DNA from: Gemmatimonadota bacterium
GTDB taxonomy: Bacteria; Gemmatimonadota; Gemmatimonadetes; Longimicrobiales; Gaopeijiaceae
DNA: 64,000 nucleotides
Direction: 5' to 3'
NCBI GenBank assembly: GCA_022823365.1
Contig: JAJDXG010000063.1
Span: forward strand, 62,001 to 126,000
Shown: in pieces, positions 8,515 to 17,117 of the stretch
Position numbering within the stretch: the stretch's first letter is position 1
Layout of the letters: the number at the start of each line of letters is the position of its first letter
The notes under the pieces: generated by a model
Told to the model about the DNA's origin: nothing
Databases searched by the model: none
What the model saw: the letters and a program-made list of their open reading frames with translations, nothing else
Program-made: the position numbers and the translations under genes

Positions 8515-10059
8515 ATGAGCCGACGACGCTATCTCACGACGCCGATCTACTACGCGTCGGGCGAGCCCCACATCGGGCACGCCTATACCACGATTCTCAC
8601 CGACGTGCTGGCCCGCTTTCACCGCCAGACCGGTGCCGAAACGAGATTCCTCACCGGCACCGACGAACACGGTCCCAAGATCGCCGAGGAGGCCGCCCGG
8701 CGCGGCCTGACCCCGATCGAGCTGTGCGACCGCATGGCGGGCCGCTTCCGCGAGGCGTGGGATGAACTCGACATTTCCTTCGACCGCTTCATCCGCACTA
8801 CCGAGGCGGATCACATCGCCGTCGTCAGCGCCTTCCTGCAGCGGCTCCACGACAAGGGACACATCTACAAGGACCGCTACCTCGGATGGTACTGCATCCA
8901 CGAGGAGCGCTACTGGACCGAGAAGGACCTGGGGCCCGGGGAAACCTGTCCGGACTGCCGCCGGCCCGTACGCCAGATCGAGGAGGTCAACTACTTCTTC
9001 CGCATGAGCGCCTTCCAGGAACGGCTGGTGCGCCACATCGAAGCCAACCCGGACTGGATCATTCCGGCCGTGCGGCGGAACGAAGTGCTCGGGTTCCTGC
9101 AGCAGCCGCTCGAGGACCTCTCGATCTCCCGTCCGCTGAGCCGCGTGAGCTGGGGCGTTCCCCTCCCCTTCGACCCTGAACACGTCTGCTACGTGTGGGT
9201 GGACGCGCTCATCAACTACGTGACCGCATCGGGCGCCATCGACCCCGGGGCCGCCCCGGACGAGCAGGGATTCGGCACCCCCGTCGAGTCGTGGTGGCCC
9301 GCCGATCTGCACGTCATGGGCAAGGACATCCTCACCACCCACGCGGTGTACTGGCCCACCATCCTGATGGCGTGCGAACTGGAGTTGCCGCGGCATATCC
9401 TCGCCCACGGATGGTGGCTCGTGGGCGAAACCAAGATGTCCAAGTCGCTGCAGAACGTGGTGGATCCCCTCGCCCTCATCGCGACGCACGGAGTCGACGC
9501 GGTGCGCTGGTATCTGGTGCGCGAGATGCCCACCGGCAGCGACGCGTCGTACACCCCCGAGCGCTTCCTCACCCGCTACGACGAGCTCTCCAACGTCCTT
9601 GGGAACCTCGCCAGCCGGGTGACGTCGATGATCGCGCGCTACCGGGACGGCGCCCTCCCGGACGCCGCGGGGCAGGGCCTGGCGGCCGAGACCGGCGAGA
9701 CCCTTCGGCGCTACCGGGACTTCATGAAAGGCCTTCGCCTGCATCGCGCCCTGGGCGCGGCGATGGATCTCGCGCGGCACGCGAACCGATACGTGGAGGA
9801 GCGGGAGCCGTGGCTCCAGGCGAGGGATCCGGAGAGAGCACCGGACCTCGACGAAACGCTGGCCTCGCTCGCGCGTTGCCTTACGGTGCTCGCCGCACTG
9901 CTGGAGCCGGTCATGCCGGCGAAGATGGGCGTGCTGGCGGGAACCTTGGGGCTTGCCCGGGTTCCCACCCTGGACCGGGCACTCGACGCTCCACTGGCGG
10001 GACGAGCCGTCACCCGGGGCAAACCTCTCTTCCCGCGGGTACGGCTGCCCTCGGCTTGA
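8515..10059 (+). CDS. metG: Methionyl-tRNA synthetase
   Basis: A 514-residue class I synthetase that charges tRNA-Met. The HIGH motif is in GEPHIGHAYTT near residue 20, the zinc-binding knuckle includes CPDC in GETCPDCRRP near residue 143, and KMSKS occurs as GETKMSKSLQNVVDP about 60% along. The length corresponds to the short bacterial form, ending after the anticodon-binding helical bundle and lacking the C-terminal Trbp111-like dimerisation domain that E. coli carries. The gene is read directly after ricT with a seven-base gap. Function is firm. Confidence 0.97.
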   Translation: MSRRRYLTTPIYYASGEPHIGHAYTTILTDVLARFHRQTGAETRFLTGTDEHGPKIAEEAARRGLTPIELCDRMAGRFREAWDELDISFDRFIRTTEADHIAVVSAFLQRLHDKGHIYKDRYLGWYCIHEERYWTEKDLGPGETCPDCRRPVRQIEEVNYFFRMSAFQERLVRHIEANPDWIIPAVRRNEVLGFLQQPLEDLSISRPLSRVSWGVPLPFDPEHVCYVWVDALINYVTASGAIDPGAAPDEQGFGTPVESWWPADLHVMGKDILTTHAVYWPTILMACELELPRHILAHGWWLVGETKMSKSLQNVVDPLALIATHGVDAVRWYLVREMPTGSDASYTPERFLTRYDELSNVLGNLASRVTSMIARYRDGALPDAAGQGLAAETGETLRRYRDFMKGLRLHRALGAAMDLARHANRYVEEREPWLQARDPERAPDLDETLASLARCLTVLAALLEPVMPAKMGVLAGTLGLARVPTLDRALDAPLAGRAVTRGKPLFPRVRLPSA

Positions 10060-10134
10060 CTGGCTTCGGCCGGCACGGATAGGTTGAAGCCCCTGCCGTG
10101 TTTGTCGCTCCCTGCCCTCGATCACTCCTGAGGC

Positions 10135-11073
10135 ATGCCAAACAAATCACTCGGCGCCAAGCTGAAGACCAGGTTTTCGATCCTGGTAGTGCCGCCCGGC
10201 GGCGGGCGGCACCGACAGTTCGAGGTCTCGCCCCGGCTGCTCCTCTCCTGGGCCGGCGTCATGGTCCTCGTCCTGGCGGCCGTTTTCTTCGTCTTCTCCG
10301 GTGGCCCGCACCGGATGGAGGCGCGCCAACTGGCCGCGAAGAACCAGGCCATGGCCGAGGAACTGGCCGGCATCCGGCGGGAGGTGGCGAGCCTTGAGGG
10401 CGCGGTCGAAGGCCTGTCGGAACAGAATGCGCAGGCCCGCGCTCTGGCCGGGCTGGAGTCCATCGACGCCGAGGTGCTCCAGGCGGGCGTGGGGGGTCCC
10501 GGCACCATCACGCCCCGGTCGCACCCTCTGTGGGGCCTCGACTCGCTGTATTCCAAGGACGCCTTCGCGACCTCCTTCGATCTGAAGGCGCTCGAGCGTC
10601 GGGTGCAGCTGCTCGGCACCAGCCTTACCGAGGCCGCGGATTCGCTGAACCGGCATCGAGACTGGCTGGAGTCGTTTCCCTCCATCCTTCCGGCCCGCGG
10701 CTTCATCTCCAGCCGCTTCTCCTCCGCCCGCATGCATCCGATACACCACCAACCGCTCCCGCACGAGGGCATGGACATCTCGGCCCCCGCGGGCTCGCCC
10801 ATCGTGGCTACCGCCAAGGGGAAGGTGACCTCCACCGGCAGCCGGAGCGGGTACGGCCTGACCGTGCTCGTCGAGCACGGCTTCGGGTACGAGACCCTGT
10901 ACGGCCACGCGAGCCAGATTCTGGTGCGGACAGGTCAGGAAGTGGAGCGTGGCGAAGTTATCGCGCTGGTGGGGAGCACAGGGATCACGACAGCTCCGCA
11001 TGTGCACTATGAGGTGCGCCAGAACGGAAGGCCGATCGATCCGCACCGGTTCGTAATCGACGTCATTCCCTGA
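10135..11073 (+). CDS. M23 family metallopeptidase (LytM-type murein endopeptidase)
   Basis: A 312-residue, membrane-anchored member of the M23 family, which cuts peptidoglycan cross-links. One transmembrane helix lies at about residues 33-55 (LLLSWAGVMVLVLAAVFFVF), followed by a coiled coil (about 60-110) and the C-terminal LytM domain. Zinc-ligand motifs are present: HEGMDISAP (HxxxD) and the HVHYEVR block, with the LYGHAS segment between, so the enzyme should be active rather than an EnvC-like activator. The layout resembles proteins linked to cell division or bactofilin-associated wall remodelling. It precedes two M16-like genes with little spacing. Confidence 0.9.
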   Translation: MPNKSLGAKLKTRFSILVVPPGGGRHRQFEVSPRLLLSWAGVMVLVLAAVFFVFSGGPHRMEARQLAAKNQAMAEELAGIRREVASLEGAVEGLSEQNAQARALAGLESIDAEVLQAGVGGPGTITPRSHPLWGLDSLYSKDAFATSFDLKALERRVQLLGTSLTEAADSLNRHRDWLESFPSILPARGFISSRFSSARMHPIHHQPLPHEGMDISAPAGSPIVATAKGKVTSTGSRSGYGLTVLVEHGFGYETLYGHASQILVRTGQEVERGEVIALVGSTGITTAPHVHYEVRQNGRPIDPHRFVIDVIP

Positions 11074-11089
11074 TCCGGCCCCAAAGCTG

Positions 11090-12277
11090 GTGACGGCCGC
11101 ATTCCTCGCCGGGGTCGCCCTCCTGAGCGCGATCTCCGACCCCGGGTCACTCCGTCCGGACACGGTTCTCCGCCCGCCTGACGGCCCGACCATCGCCTTC
11201 GTCGAAGCCACCGGCTCACCGGCGGCGGCGATCCGCATCACGGTACCCTTCGTCGACTCCGAGTCCGGCGCGGGAGCCGGTTACCTCATTCAGCTGATGG
11301 CGCTGGAACGCGTCCGGAGACTCCGGGAAACGCTGGGCATCGAAGTCCTGGCGCACCGCACCTCGCTCGGACTCGTCTATCGCCTGAACGGCGCGGTCGC
11401 GGACTTCGACCATCTTGCCGGCGTTGCGCGGGAACTCCTGGCCCGCCCGGCATCGCCCGGTTTCGTGGCGGCCCGAACGCGCCTCGAAGGCATGAACCGC
11501 CAGGAGCGGGAAACCGCCCGGGGCGCGCTGCGGCTCCGGCTTCGCTCGCGCATGGCTTCACCGATTCCGCCGGTGACGGGAACCCTCGAGTCGCTGGCGG
11601 CGCTGAACCCGGCCCGCCTGGTGGAGCGTTGGCGGGAATCGCACCGCCGGCGCAACCTCTCCGTGGTCGTGGTGGCCGACCTGCCGCTGGAGGCCGCGTT
11701 CTCGGCTCTGGCAGAACTGGGGGAGGCGGGGCCGGCGCCGGAGACGGATCGGCTACCGGAGGCGACTGCAAGAAGGTTCCCGGCCATCAGGCCCGAGCGC
11801 ATCCGGGTCTGGTACGGGGAGGCTTATCCGTCGGGTAACGCGCGAGATCCGCGCTCCGCGCTGCTCGCGCGCATCGCGAACAACCGCCTTCGGGAGTTGG
11901 GCGGCGAATTCGAGCCTCAACTCGAGCGGTGGGAGCTGGGAGAACGGTCGTGGCTGGTGTTGACAGCGGCGGCCTTCTCGCGAAACGCGACGGCGATGCG
12001 CGCCCGCGTTCGAGACTACATCCGCGACCTGCGGGCGGCGCTGAGCCCGACCATCGTGCGCAACGCGAAGTCGTCGCTCCGCTCCGAGCTCATCCTGGAG
12101 GGGCGCTCGCCCGGCGGGCTGGCGGAGGTCATCGGCCGACATCTGGACGCCACGGGCGATGCCGACGCGGCGGCGGACTATCTGCGCCGCCTGGAGGAGG
12201 TCGATTTCGAAGTCATGACCGCCTTCCTCGACGAGGTCGCCGCGGCGGAGACAATTACCGCCGAGGTGGCGAACTGA
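11090..12277 (+). CDS. M16-like (insulinase-fold) protein without zinc motif, first of a pair
   Basis: A 395-residue protein with the overall pattern of an M16 peptidase subunit: an N-terminal signal-like stretch, a domain in which GAGYLIQLMALERVR occupies the place where active enzymes have HxxEH, and a C-terminal half with the ANNRLRELGGEFEPQL and SPGGLAEVIGRH elements. Because the histidines and glutamate are absent it should not hydrolyse peptides. The GTG start at 11090 is 16 bases after the M23 gene. The stop overlaps the next start (TGATG), so the two proteins are probably made together as a heterodimer. M16 membership is inferred from order of motifs by eye and needs a profile search. 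Confidence 0.65.
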   Translation: MTAAFLAGVALLSAISDPGSLRPDTVLRPPDGPTIAFVEATGSPAAAIRITVPFVDSESGAGAGYLIQLMALERVRRLRETLGIEVLAHRTSLGLVYRLNGAVADFDHLAGVARELLARPASPGFVAARTRLEGMNRQERETARGALRLRLRSRMASPIPPVTGTLESLAALNPARLVERWRESHRRRNLSVVVVADLPLEAAFSALAELGEAGPAPETDRLPEATARRFPAIRPERIRVWYGEAYPSGNARDPRSALLARIANNRLRELGGEFEPQLERWELGERSWLVLTAAAFSRNATAMRARVRDYIRDLRAALSPTIVRNAKSSLRSELILEGRSPGGLAEVIGRHLDATGDADAAADYLRRLEEVDFEVMTAFLDEVAAAETITAEVAN

Positions 12278-13548
12278 TGTCCAAATCCCCCCCTCGGAGG
12301 CGGCGGCTCACATGGACGGCGCTGTGGGCGATCCTGTCGCTCGCCGCTCCCGCGAGCGGTCTGGCCGCGGTCCCGGATACGCTGCAGCTGGTGGTCGTGA
12401 GCGAGCGGCCGTGGACGTCCGCCGTCGCCGTCACCTTCTCTTTCGCAGGCGGATACGGCGACGATCCGCCCGGCGCCGAGGGAACCGCCTGGCTCCTGGG
12501 CAGGGTGCTCGAGCGGGCCGTCGCCGCCAGCCTCGCGGAAACGGGCGCGGTCGCGGCCATCGAAGTGGAGGGCGACCGCACCTGGGTCACCCTGCTGACA
12601 ACGTCGGACGACTGGGCGGCAGCGTACCGCATTCTCACGCGCACGCTGTTCACCGACCAGCTCGATGCGGCGCTGGCCGCGGAGACGCGCTCCGAGTTGT
12701 CGGGCCAGGTGTTCTTCCAGCGTGACGCGCCCGTGCGCGCGTTCGAGCTGGAGGCGCGGCGCATGCTCCTCGGGGCGGAGCGCGCCCGGCCCCCCATGGG
12801 CACTCCGTCAAGCGTGAACGGCATGACGGTCGAGGCACTGGAGGCGACGCGGGCGCGCACCTACCGAATGGACGAGGCGCGGCTGGCCGTGGTGGGCGCG
12901 GTCGAACCGGCCGAGGCAGCCTCCATCGTCGGCGCGCACCGGACGATGGCGCGGCGCGGGGAGCACGCCTGGGTGGTGGAGGGCGCGCCCATGCCGCCGC
13001 GCACCCCGGGGTGGGCGTGGGAGACGGGCGACCGGACCTCGGTAGCCGACGACATCACGAACAACTGGATCCGGGCCGCCTACCCGTTCGAGGGAACGAC
13101 GTCGCGACGGCCAATGGAATTCCTCGCGCACGTGATCGGCGAGCAGTTGGGTATCAACCTTCCCGCTCCGGGGCTGATCAGCCGCCGGGTCGAGGTTCGC
13201 GAGCTGCCCGGCGGGCCCGTGCTGCAGGTGACGATCGCCGCCCAGTGGCCGACCGTGCGGGCCTGGGAGCAGCGAATCGTGGACATCGTGGATCATCTGT
13301 CCGCCGGCAACCTTTCCCCGGACGACCTGAACCGGCAGTACCGGAGGTTCCGGTCGGCACGGGCGCTCGAAATGGCGGATCCCGGGCGCGAAGGCCGCCG
13401 ATTGCTCATCGAAGCGGAGTCGGACGGCGGGCCGGGGGAACCGCGCGCGCCCATGGAGGGTCTGTCTTCCGAGGAGGTCCAGCGGGCGGCAGCCGGCCTC
13501 GGCGAACCACGCGTGCTGGTCTACGGACCTGGGGGGCCGCCGTCTTGA
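12277..13548 (+). CDS. M16-like (insulinase-fold) protein without zinc motif, second of a pair
   Basis: A 423-residue exported protein with a signal peptide (ALWAILSLAAPASGLAA) and an M16-like arrangement: the FSFAGGYGDDPPGAEGTAWLLGRVLE segment replaces the region where an active enzyme has a glycine-rich run followed by HxxEH, and RTYRMDEARLAVVGAV matches the domain-linking strand typical of the family. No HxxEH is present. The ATG overlaps the stop of the preceding gene by one base, indicating coupled translation. The long frame open upstream of this start lies inside the previous gene and was discarded. Probably a non-catalytic partner or chaperone-like subunit in the periplasm; no substrate can be named. 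Confidence 0.65.
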   Translation: MSKSPPRRRRLTWTALWAILSLAAPASGLAAVPDTLQLVVVSERPWTSAVAVTFSFAGGYGDDPPGAEGTAWLLGRVLERAVAASLAETGAVAAIEVEGDRTWVTLLTTSDDWAAAYRILTRTLFTDQLDAALAAETRSELSGQVFFQRDAPVRAFELEARRMLLGAERARPPMGTPSSVNGMTVEALEATRARTYRMDEARLAVVGAVEPAEAASIVGAHRTMARRGEHAWVVEGAPMPPRTPGWAWETGDRTSVADDITNNWIRAAYPFEGTTSRRPMEFLAHVIGEQLGINLPAPGLISRRVEVRELPGGPVLQVTIAAQWPTVRAWEQRIVDIVDHLSAGNLSPDDLNRQYRRFRSARALEMADPGREGRRLLIEAESDGGPGEPRAPMEGLSSEEVQRAAAGLGEPRVLVYGPGGPPS

Positions 13549-13662
13549 TGCATCGGCATGGGGGCAGTTACCTTGCGGCCCGAATTCCGTCGAGTGCATC
13601 GCCTGCGAGCCGGAAGGAGCCAGCTCGGAAGTTTCAACGTGATAGCCTGGAGTAACTGCACC

Positions 13663-14430
13663 ATGAGGAACGTAATCCTTTTCCTCGCTTTCGCCGGCAC
13701 CATCGCCTCCGCCGCATGCGGGCCGACCGACGTCACGATCAACGCGCAGATGGAGGTTGCCGGCGCCGAGGGAACAGAGCTGCGGCCGCTGGCCGACATG
13801 GAGATCCAGCTCCTTCCCTTCGACCGGGACGCAATCTTCGACTCGCTGGCGGGCGAAGCCGGCACCGCCGAGCCGGAGATTCCACCGGATCTGCTCGAAG
13901 CCCAGAGCCAGGTTGCCGCGGCACAGGCGGAATGGCAGAGCCGGGAGAGCGAGTGGTCGCTGCTGAGGGAGGACCTGCTCAGCCTCAGCACGGAAATGGA
14001 ACGGCTCAACCCGGCCGAGGCCCAGTACCGGGTGCTGTTCATGGAGTTCGACGAGAAGGAGCAGCGACTCGCCCAGGTGGAGCGCCAGCGCGACGCCGCC
14101 TTCGAGGAGTTCACCTCCATCCAGGGATCCATGATCGAGCAGGCCGACCAGGTCAGGATGCTCCGGGAGATGTGGGGAGACGATGCTTTCGCCGACTACG
14201 GCACGGTCGCCCAGTTCATGATCGATGTGAGTGGTCTGGACCCCGTGGTGGACACCACCGACGCCTCGGGGGGCGTGGCCATGGCGGCGCCCGCCGGGCA
14301 GTACTGGGTATACGCGCGCTGGGAGCGCTCCTTCGACGAGCTCTACTGGAACGTCCCGCTCACGGTGGAAGGTGAGCCGGTGACCTTCACGCTCGACGAA
14401 AGCAACGCACAGGTTCGGCCCATCCTCTGA
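13663..14430 (+). CDS. Coiled-coil lipoprotein of unknown function
   Basis: A 255-residue predicted lipoprotein. The start at 13663 is preferred over an upstream frame extension because GGAG sits ten bases upstream and because it yields a clean signal with lipobox IASAAC. The middle (about residues 80-165) is a charged, Glu/Gln-rich coiled coil. The C-terminal part has a beta-rich look (GGVAMAAPAGQYWVYARWERSFDELYWNVPLTV), reminiscent of carboxypeptidase-regulatory-like or transthyretin-like domains that line cell-surface proteins; this is a weak resemblance. The gene stands alone between the M16-like pair and the MobA/XdhC cluster. No function is proposed. Confidence 0.7.
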   Translation: MRNVILFLAFAGTIASAACGPTDVTINAQMEVAGAEGTELRPLADMEIQLLPFDRDAIFDSLAGEAGTAEPEIPPDLLEAQSQVAAAQAEWQSRESEWSLLREDLLSLSTEMERLNPAEAQYRVLFMEFDEKEQRLAQVERQRDAAFEEFTSIQGSMIEQADQVRMLREMWGDDAFADYGTVAQFMIDVSGLDPVVDTTDASGGVAMAAPAGQYWVYARWERSFDELYWNVPLTVEGEPVTFTLDESNAQVRPIL

Positions 14431-14480
14431 TCGGACGGGACGGGCGCTCGCCCGGTCACCCGGGCCGGGACCCCGGCCTC

Positions 14481-15080
14481 GTGGATCGTCCACCGAAGCT
14501 GCTGGGCGTAGTGCCCGCCTGCGGACTGTCCACCCGCATGGGAAGCGCCAAGGCGCTTCTCGATGCGGGTGGGCAGTCCTTTCTGATGCGTGTCGCGTCC
14601 GCTCTCGCGGCAGCCGGGTGCGACCCGGTGGTCGTGGTGGCGAGGGAGGCGGACGGCGCCGTGGCGCGGGAAGCGGAAGCTGCCGGCGCCGTGGTGGCGG
14701 CCAACCCCGACCCCGACGAAGGCCCCATCTCGTCCATCCGGCTGGCGCTGGCGGGATGGGGCGCCGCGATGGACGGGTGCGCCATCTGTCCGGTCGATCA
14801 TCCGCTGGTGACGGGCGCCACAGTGCGGTCGCTGGCGGCGTCCTTCGAGGAGGGGTCGGCCGACATCGTGCTTCCGACCTGGCGCGGCCGGCGCGGCCAC
14901 CCGGCCCTCTTCCATCGCCGCGTGTTCCCCGAACTTCTCGATCCCGCTCTTCCCGAGGGAGCCCGCACGGTCGTGCGGCGGCGCCCCTCCCGCGTCCGCG
15001 AATGTCCGGTGGAGGACGCCGGGGTGGTCGCCGACATCGACACGCCGGCCGAATACCGCCGCCACTTCCAGGTGGCGTGA
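14481..15080 (+). CDS. MobA/MocA-like nucleotidyltransferase
   Basis: A 199-residue NTP-transferase of the MobA-like family. Members such as MocA transfer CMP to molybdopterin before insertion in xanthine dehydrogenase-type enzymes. The nucleotide-binding signature is present in slightly altered form: PACGLSTRMGSAKALL in place of the usual LAAGxSxRMGxxK. Downstream come GPISSIRLALAGW, CPVDHPLV (metal-binding aspartate) and RGRRGHPALF, all typical. The GTG start follows the previous stop by 50 bases. The next gene is an XdhC protein three bases later, so a role in cytidylyltransfer to molybdopterin for a molybdenum hydroxylase is the best guess. A close alternative is a sugar-phosphate nucleotidyltransferase. 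Confidence 0.8.
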   Translation: MDRPPKLLGVVPACGLSTRMGSAKALLDAGGQSFLMRVASALAAAGCDPVVVVAREADGAVAREAEAAGAVVAANPDPDEGPISSIRLALAGWGAAMDGCAICPVDHPLVTGATVRSLAASFEEGSADIVLPTWRGRRGHPALFHRRVFPELLDPALPEGARTVVRRRPSRVRECPVEDAGVVADIDTPAEYRRHFQVA

Positions 15081-15082
15081 CC

Positions 15083-15955
15083 ATGGCCGAGCTGCCGACA
15101 CGCGACGCAGGCTCCGGCCCCGACGCGGCTGCTGCGGCCGCCCGCATCCTGGAGTCGCTGCGGGGGTCGCGGGGCACGGTCGAGCTGCTGGTGGTCTCGG
15201 ACAGCGAAGGGCGCGCGGCGGGCGCCCGCATGCTGGTGCGCCCGGACGCGGTCGAAGGATCGCTCGGGGATCCCGAACTGGACGCGGCCGCACTGGCCGC
15301 CGCCAGCCGCGAGCGGCTGGCGCGCGGGCACGGCGGGTCCCTCCACAACCTGCAGACGCCGGCGGGCCGGCGTCTGCAGGTGTACGCGGAGGGCCACCGT
15401 CCCCGCCAGGAACTCATCGTGGTGGGCGCCGGGCACATCGCCCAGCCCCTCGCCACGCTGGGCACGCTGCTGGACTTCGAGGTCACCGTGCTGGACGACC
15501 GTCCCGAGTTCGCCACCCGCGAACGGTTCCCGGACGCAGCCGCCGTGCGCACCATCGATTTCGACGATCCCCTCTCCGGCATCGACGTCCACGCCGGGTG
15601 CCATTTCGTGCTGGTGACGCGCGGGCACAAGTACGACTACGAGTGCCTGCGCCGCCTGCTGGCCCGCCACGGCGAAGCGAAGCCGGCATACCTCGGCATG
15701 ATCGGCAGCCGCCGCCGCGTGCGCGCCACCTTCATCCAGCTCGAGGCGGAGGGAATCGCCCACGAGGCCATCGCCCAGGTGCGCGCTCCGGTGGGCCTCG
15801 ACATCGGCGCGCAGACGCCGGCCGAGATCGCGGTGAGCGTCCTGGGGGAGATGATCCTCGAGCGGCGCGGCGGCACGGGCGAGCCGCTGAGGACCCGGGA
15901 GCGCATCGTCGAGCGCTTCCTGGCGAAGAAACCACCTGCAGGGAGCGTGAAATGA
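15083..15955 (+). CDS. XdhC-family protein with Rossmann domain
   Basis: A 290-residue XdhC/CoxF-type chaperone, a family that binds molybdenum cofactor and inserts it, sulfurated, into xanthine dehydrogenase-like enzymes. The C-terminal XdhC Rossmann domain is clear: ELIVVGAGHIAQPLATLGTLLDFEVTVLDD, then VLVTRGHKYDYECLRRLL and YLGMIGSRRRV, and VGLDIGAQTPAEIAVSVLGEM. The N-terminal third is a divergent version of the XdhC/CoxI domain and lacks the CGG motif, which appears instead in the next gene. Start and stop overlap with neighbours or nearly so (three bases from the MobA-like gene, ATGA overlap with the next). No molybdoenzyme subunit is in the window. Confidence 0.87.
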   Translation: MAELPTRDAGSGPDAAAAAARILESLRGSRGTVELLVVSDSEGRAAGARMLVRPDAVEGSLGDPELDAAALAAASRERLARGHGGSLHNLQTPAGRRLQVYAEGHRPRQELIVVGAGHIAQPLATLGTLLDFEVTVLDDRPEFATRERFPDAAAVRTIDFDDPLSGIDVHAGCHFVLVTRGHKYDYECLRRLLARHGEAKPAYLGMIGSRRRVRATFIQLEAEGIAHEAIAQVRAPVGLDIGAQTPAEIAVSVLGEMILERRGGTGEPLRTRERIVERFLAKKPPAGSVK

Positions 15956-16296
15956 GCTCGCCGGGCGACCAGGACGTCTACGAAGCCGTTCTCGCGACGG
16001 TGCGGGCCGGCCGGCCGGCGGCGCTCGCGACCATCGTCTCCACGCGCGGGTCGACGCCGCGCAAGGCCGGCTCGCGCATGCTGGTGGACCCGGAGACCGG
16101 GCTGGTGGGCACGGTCGGAGGGGGGTGCGGAGAGGCGGAGGTCATCGAGGCCGCGCACGAAGTGATCGAGGACGGCGTTCCGCGCCTGGTAAAGGTGGAC
16201 CTCACCGAGGACCTGCTGGGATGGAGCCCGGCCGTATGCGGCGGCATCATGAACATCTTCGTGGAGCGGGTGTGCCCGAGCGGCGAGCACACATGA
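15952..16296 (+). CDS. XdhC/CoxI N-terminal-domain protein, stand-alone
   Basis: A 114-residue protein consisting only of the XdhC/CoxI N-terminal domain. It shows ALATIVSTRGSTPRKAGSRMLV, then GTVGGGCGEAEVIEAA and SPAVCGGIMNIFVERV; the cysteine in the CGG motif is the residue thought to matter for cofactor handling in this family. Its start overlaps the preceding XdhC stop (ATGA) and GGGAG lies seven bases upstream; its stop overlaps the next start the same way. Domain and partner thus come as two separate polypeptides, which probably assemble. Together they would serve a molybdenum hydroxylase encoded elsewhere. Confidence 0.87.
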   Translation: MSSPGDQDVYEAVLATVRAGRPAALATIVSTRGSTPRKAGSRMLVDPETGLVGTVGGGCGEAEVIEAAHEVIEDGVPRLVKVDLTEDLLGWSPAVCGGIMNIFVERVCPSGEHT

Positions 16297-16859
16297 GCCC
16301 GGAGCCGGGCCGCTCTCTTCCCCACGTCACCATCCACTATCTGCGGCCCCCGGATCACCTCCGGACCTTCCGCCAGCCCATCATCCACAAGAACCCGCAG
16401 GTGATCGTCACCTTCTCGCGCCGCATCCGCGTCCCCTCGCCGATGGAACTGGACGGGGAGGTCGTGCTCGAGACCGGATCGGACATCGTCTGGTTCACCT
16501 TTCCGGGCCTCTGGCACGACATCGGCCGCTTCCACAACGCCCGGGGCGCGTTCACGGGCTTCTACGCCAACCTGCTCACGCCCGTCGAGATGCTGCCTGG
16601 AAACATCTGGCGCACCACCGATCTCTTTCTCGATGTGTGGATGAAGCCGGGAAAGGCGCCGAGGCTCCTCGACGAGGACGAACTTCGGGACGCGCTGAAC
16701 GCGGACGCGCTCGAGGCCGGGACGGCGCGGCGCGCCCGGGAGGAAGCGGAGAGGATCCTGGAGCGCGCGGGCGCCGGCGCGTGGCCTCCTCCCGTGGTGC
16801 ACGAATGGACGCGGGAACGGGCGCTCGAAGTGCTGAACGACATCGACGACCCGGATTGA
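16293..16859 (+). CDS. DUF402 domain protein
   Basis: A 188-residue protein with the DUF402 fold (FomD/NtdP-like nucleoside phosphate hydrolases). The core is visible as DIVWFTFPGLWHDIGRFHNARGAFTGFYANLLTPVEM, followed by TTDLFLDVWMKPGKAPRLLDEDEL, where the aspartates and glutamate usually bind metal, and a charged helix at the C-terminus. The start overlaps the stop of the XdhC N-domain gene (ATGA), so it is the last gene of the MobA/XdhC set. Known members hydrolyse nucleoside di- or triphosphates or CMP adducts; a link to cofactor nucleotide chemistry is a guess from context. Confidence 0.75.
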   Translation: MSPEPGRSLPHVTIHYLRPPDHLRTFRQPIIHKNPQVIVTFSRRIRVPSPMELDGEVVLETGSDIVWFTFPGLWHDIGRFHNARGAFTGFYANLLTPVEMLPGNIWRTTDLFLDVWMKPGKAPRLLDEDELRDALNADALEAGTARRAREEAERILERAGAGAWPPPVVHEWTRERALEVLNDIDDPD

Positions 16860-16874
16860 ACCACCTTCGCCGCC

Positions 16875-16901
16875 CCGGCTGGAACGCCGGAACTCGCGTT
16901 C
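16875..16901. terminator. Candidate bidirectional terminator between convergent genes
   Basis: In the 48-base gap between two convergent genes, CCGGC at 16875-16879 can pair with GCCGG at 16886-16890, or alternatively GAACGC at 16882-16887 with GCGTTC at 16896-16901. There is no real T-run, so rho-independent action is uncertain. Confidence 0.35.
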
Positions 16902-16907
16902 GTTCTC

Positions 16908-17117
16908 CTACGCGTCCCCGTCCTCCACCCGGTACGCGGCGCACAGCCGCTTGAGGTCCACGTAGAGATCCCCGAGCACGTGCGGGTCTTCGCGGAGGCA
17001 GTCGATGAGGCGTTCGCTCGAGTTCAGACCGGCGCTGGGCAGCCGGACGTCCTCGTGGTGATAGACCCCTCTGTCGACGAACACCAGGCGCACCGTGGCG
17101 GTTTCGCCTGCGCTCAT
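16908..17117 (-). CDS. Small protein coupled to DsbA-like gene, unknown
   Basis: A 69-residue protein that I do not recognise. It has no signal or membrane segment and reads as a small alpha/beta domain: a strand-like start (ETATVRLVFVDRGVYHHEDVRLP) and an acidic helical end (RLIDCLREDPHVLGDLYVDLKRLCAAYRVEDGDA) with two cysteines. The ATG overlaps the stop of the DsbA-like gene (ATGA), arguing for coupled translation and a real gene. The pattern is reminiscent of small regulatory or partner proteins, but nothing allows a function. Confidence 0.6.
   Translation of the reverse strand: MSAGETATVRLVFVDRGVYHHEDVRLPSAGLNSSERLIDCLREDPHVLGDLYVDLKRLCAAYRVEDGDA

Noticed and set aside
12808-15630. 940-codon minus-strand frame across several genes
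   Set aside because: It crosses M16-like, lipoprotein, MobA-like and XdhC genes of the other strand and has no recognisable domain.
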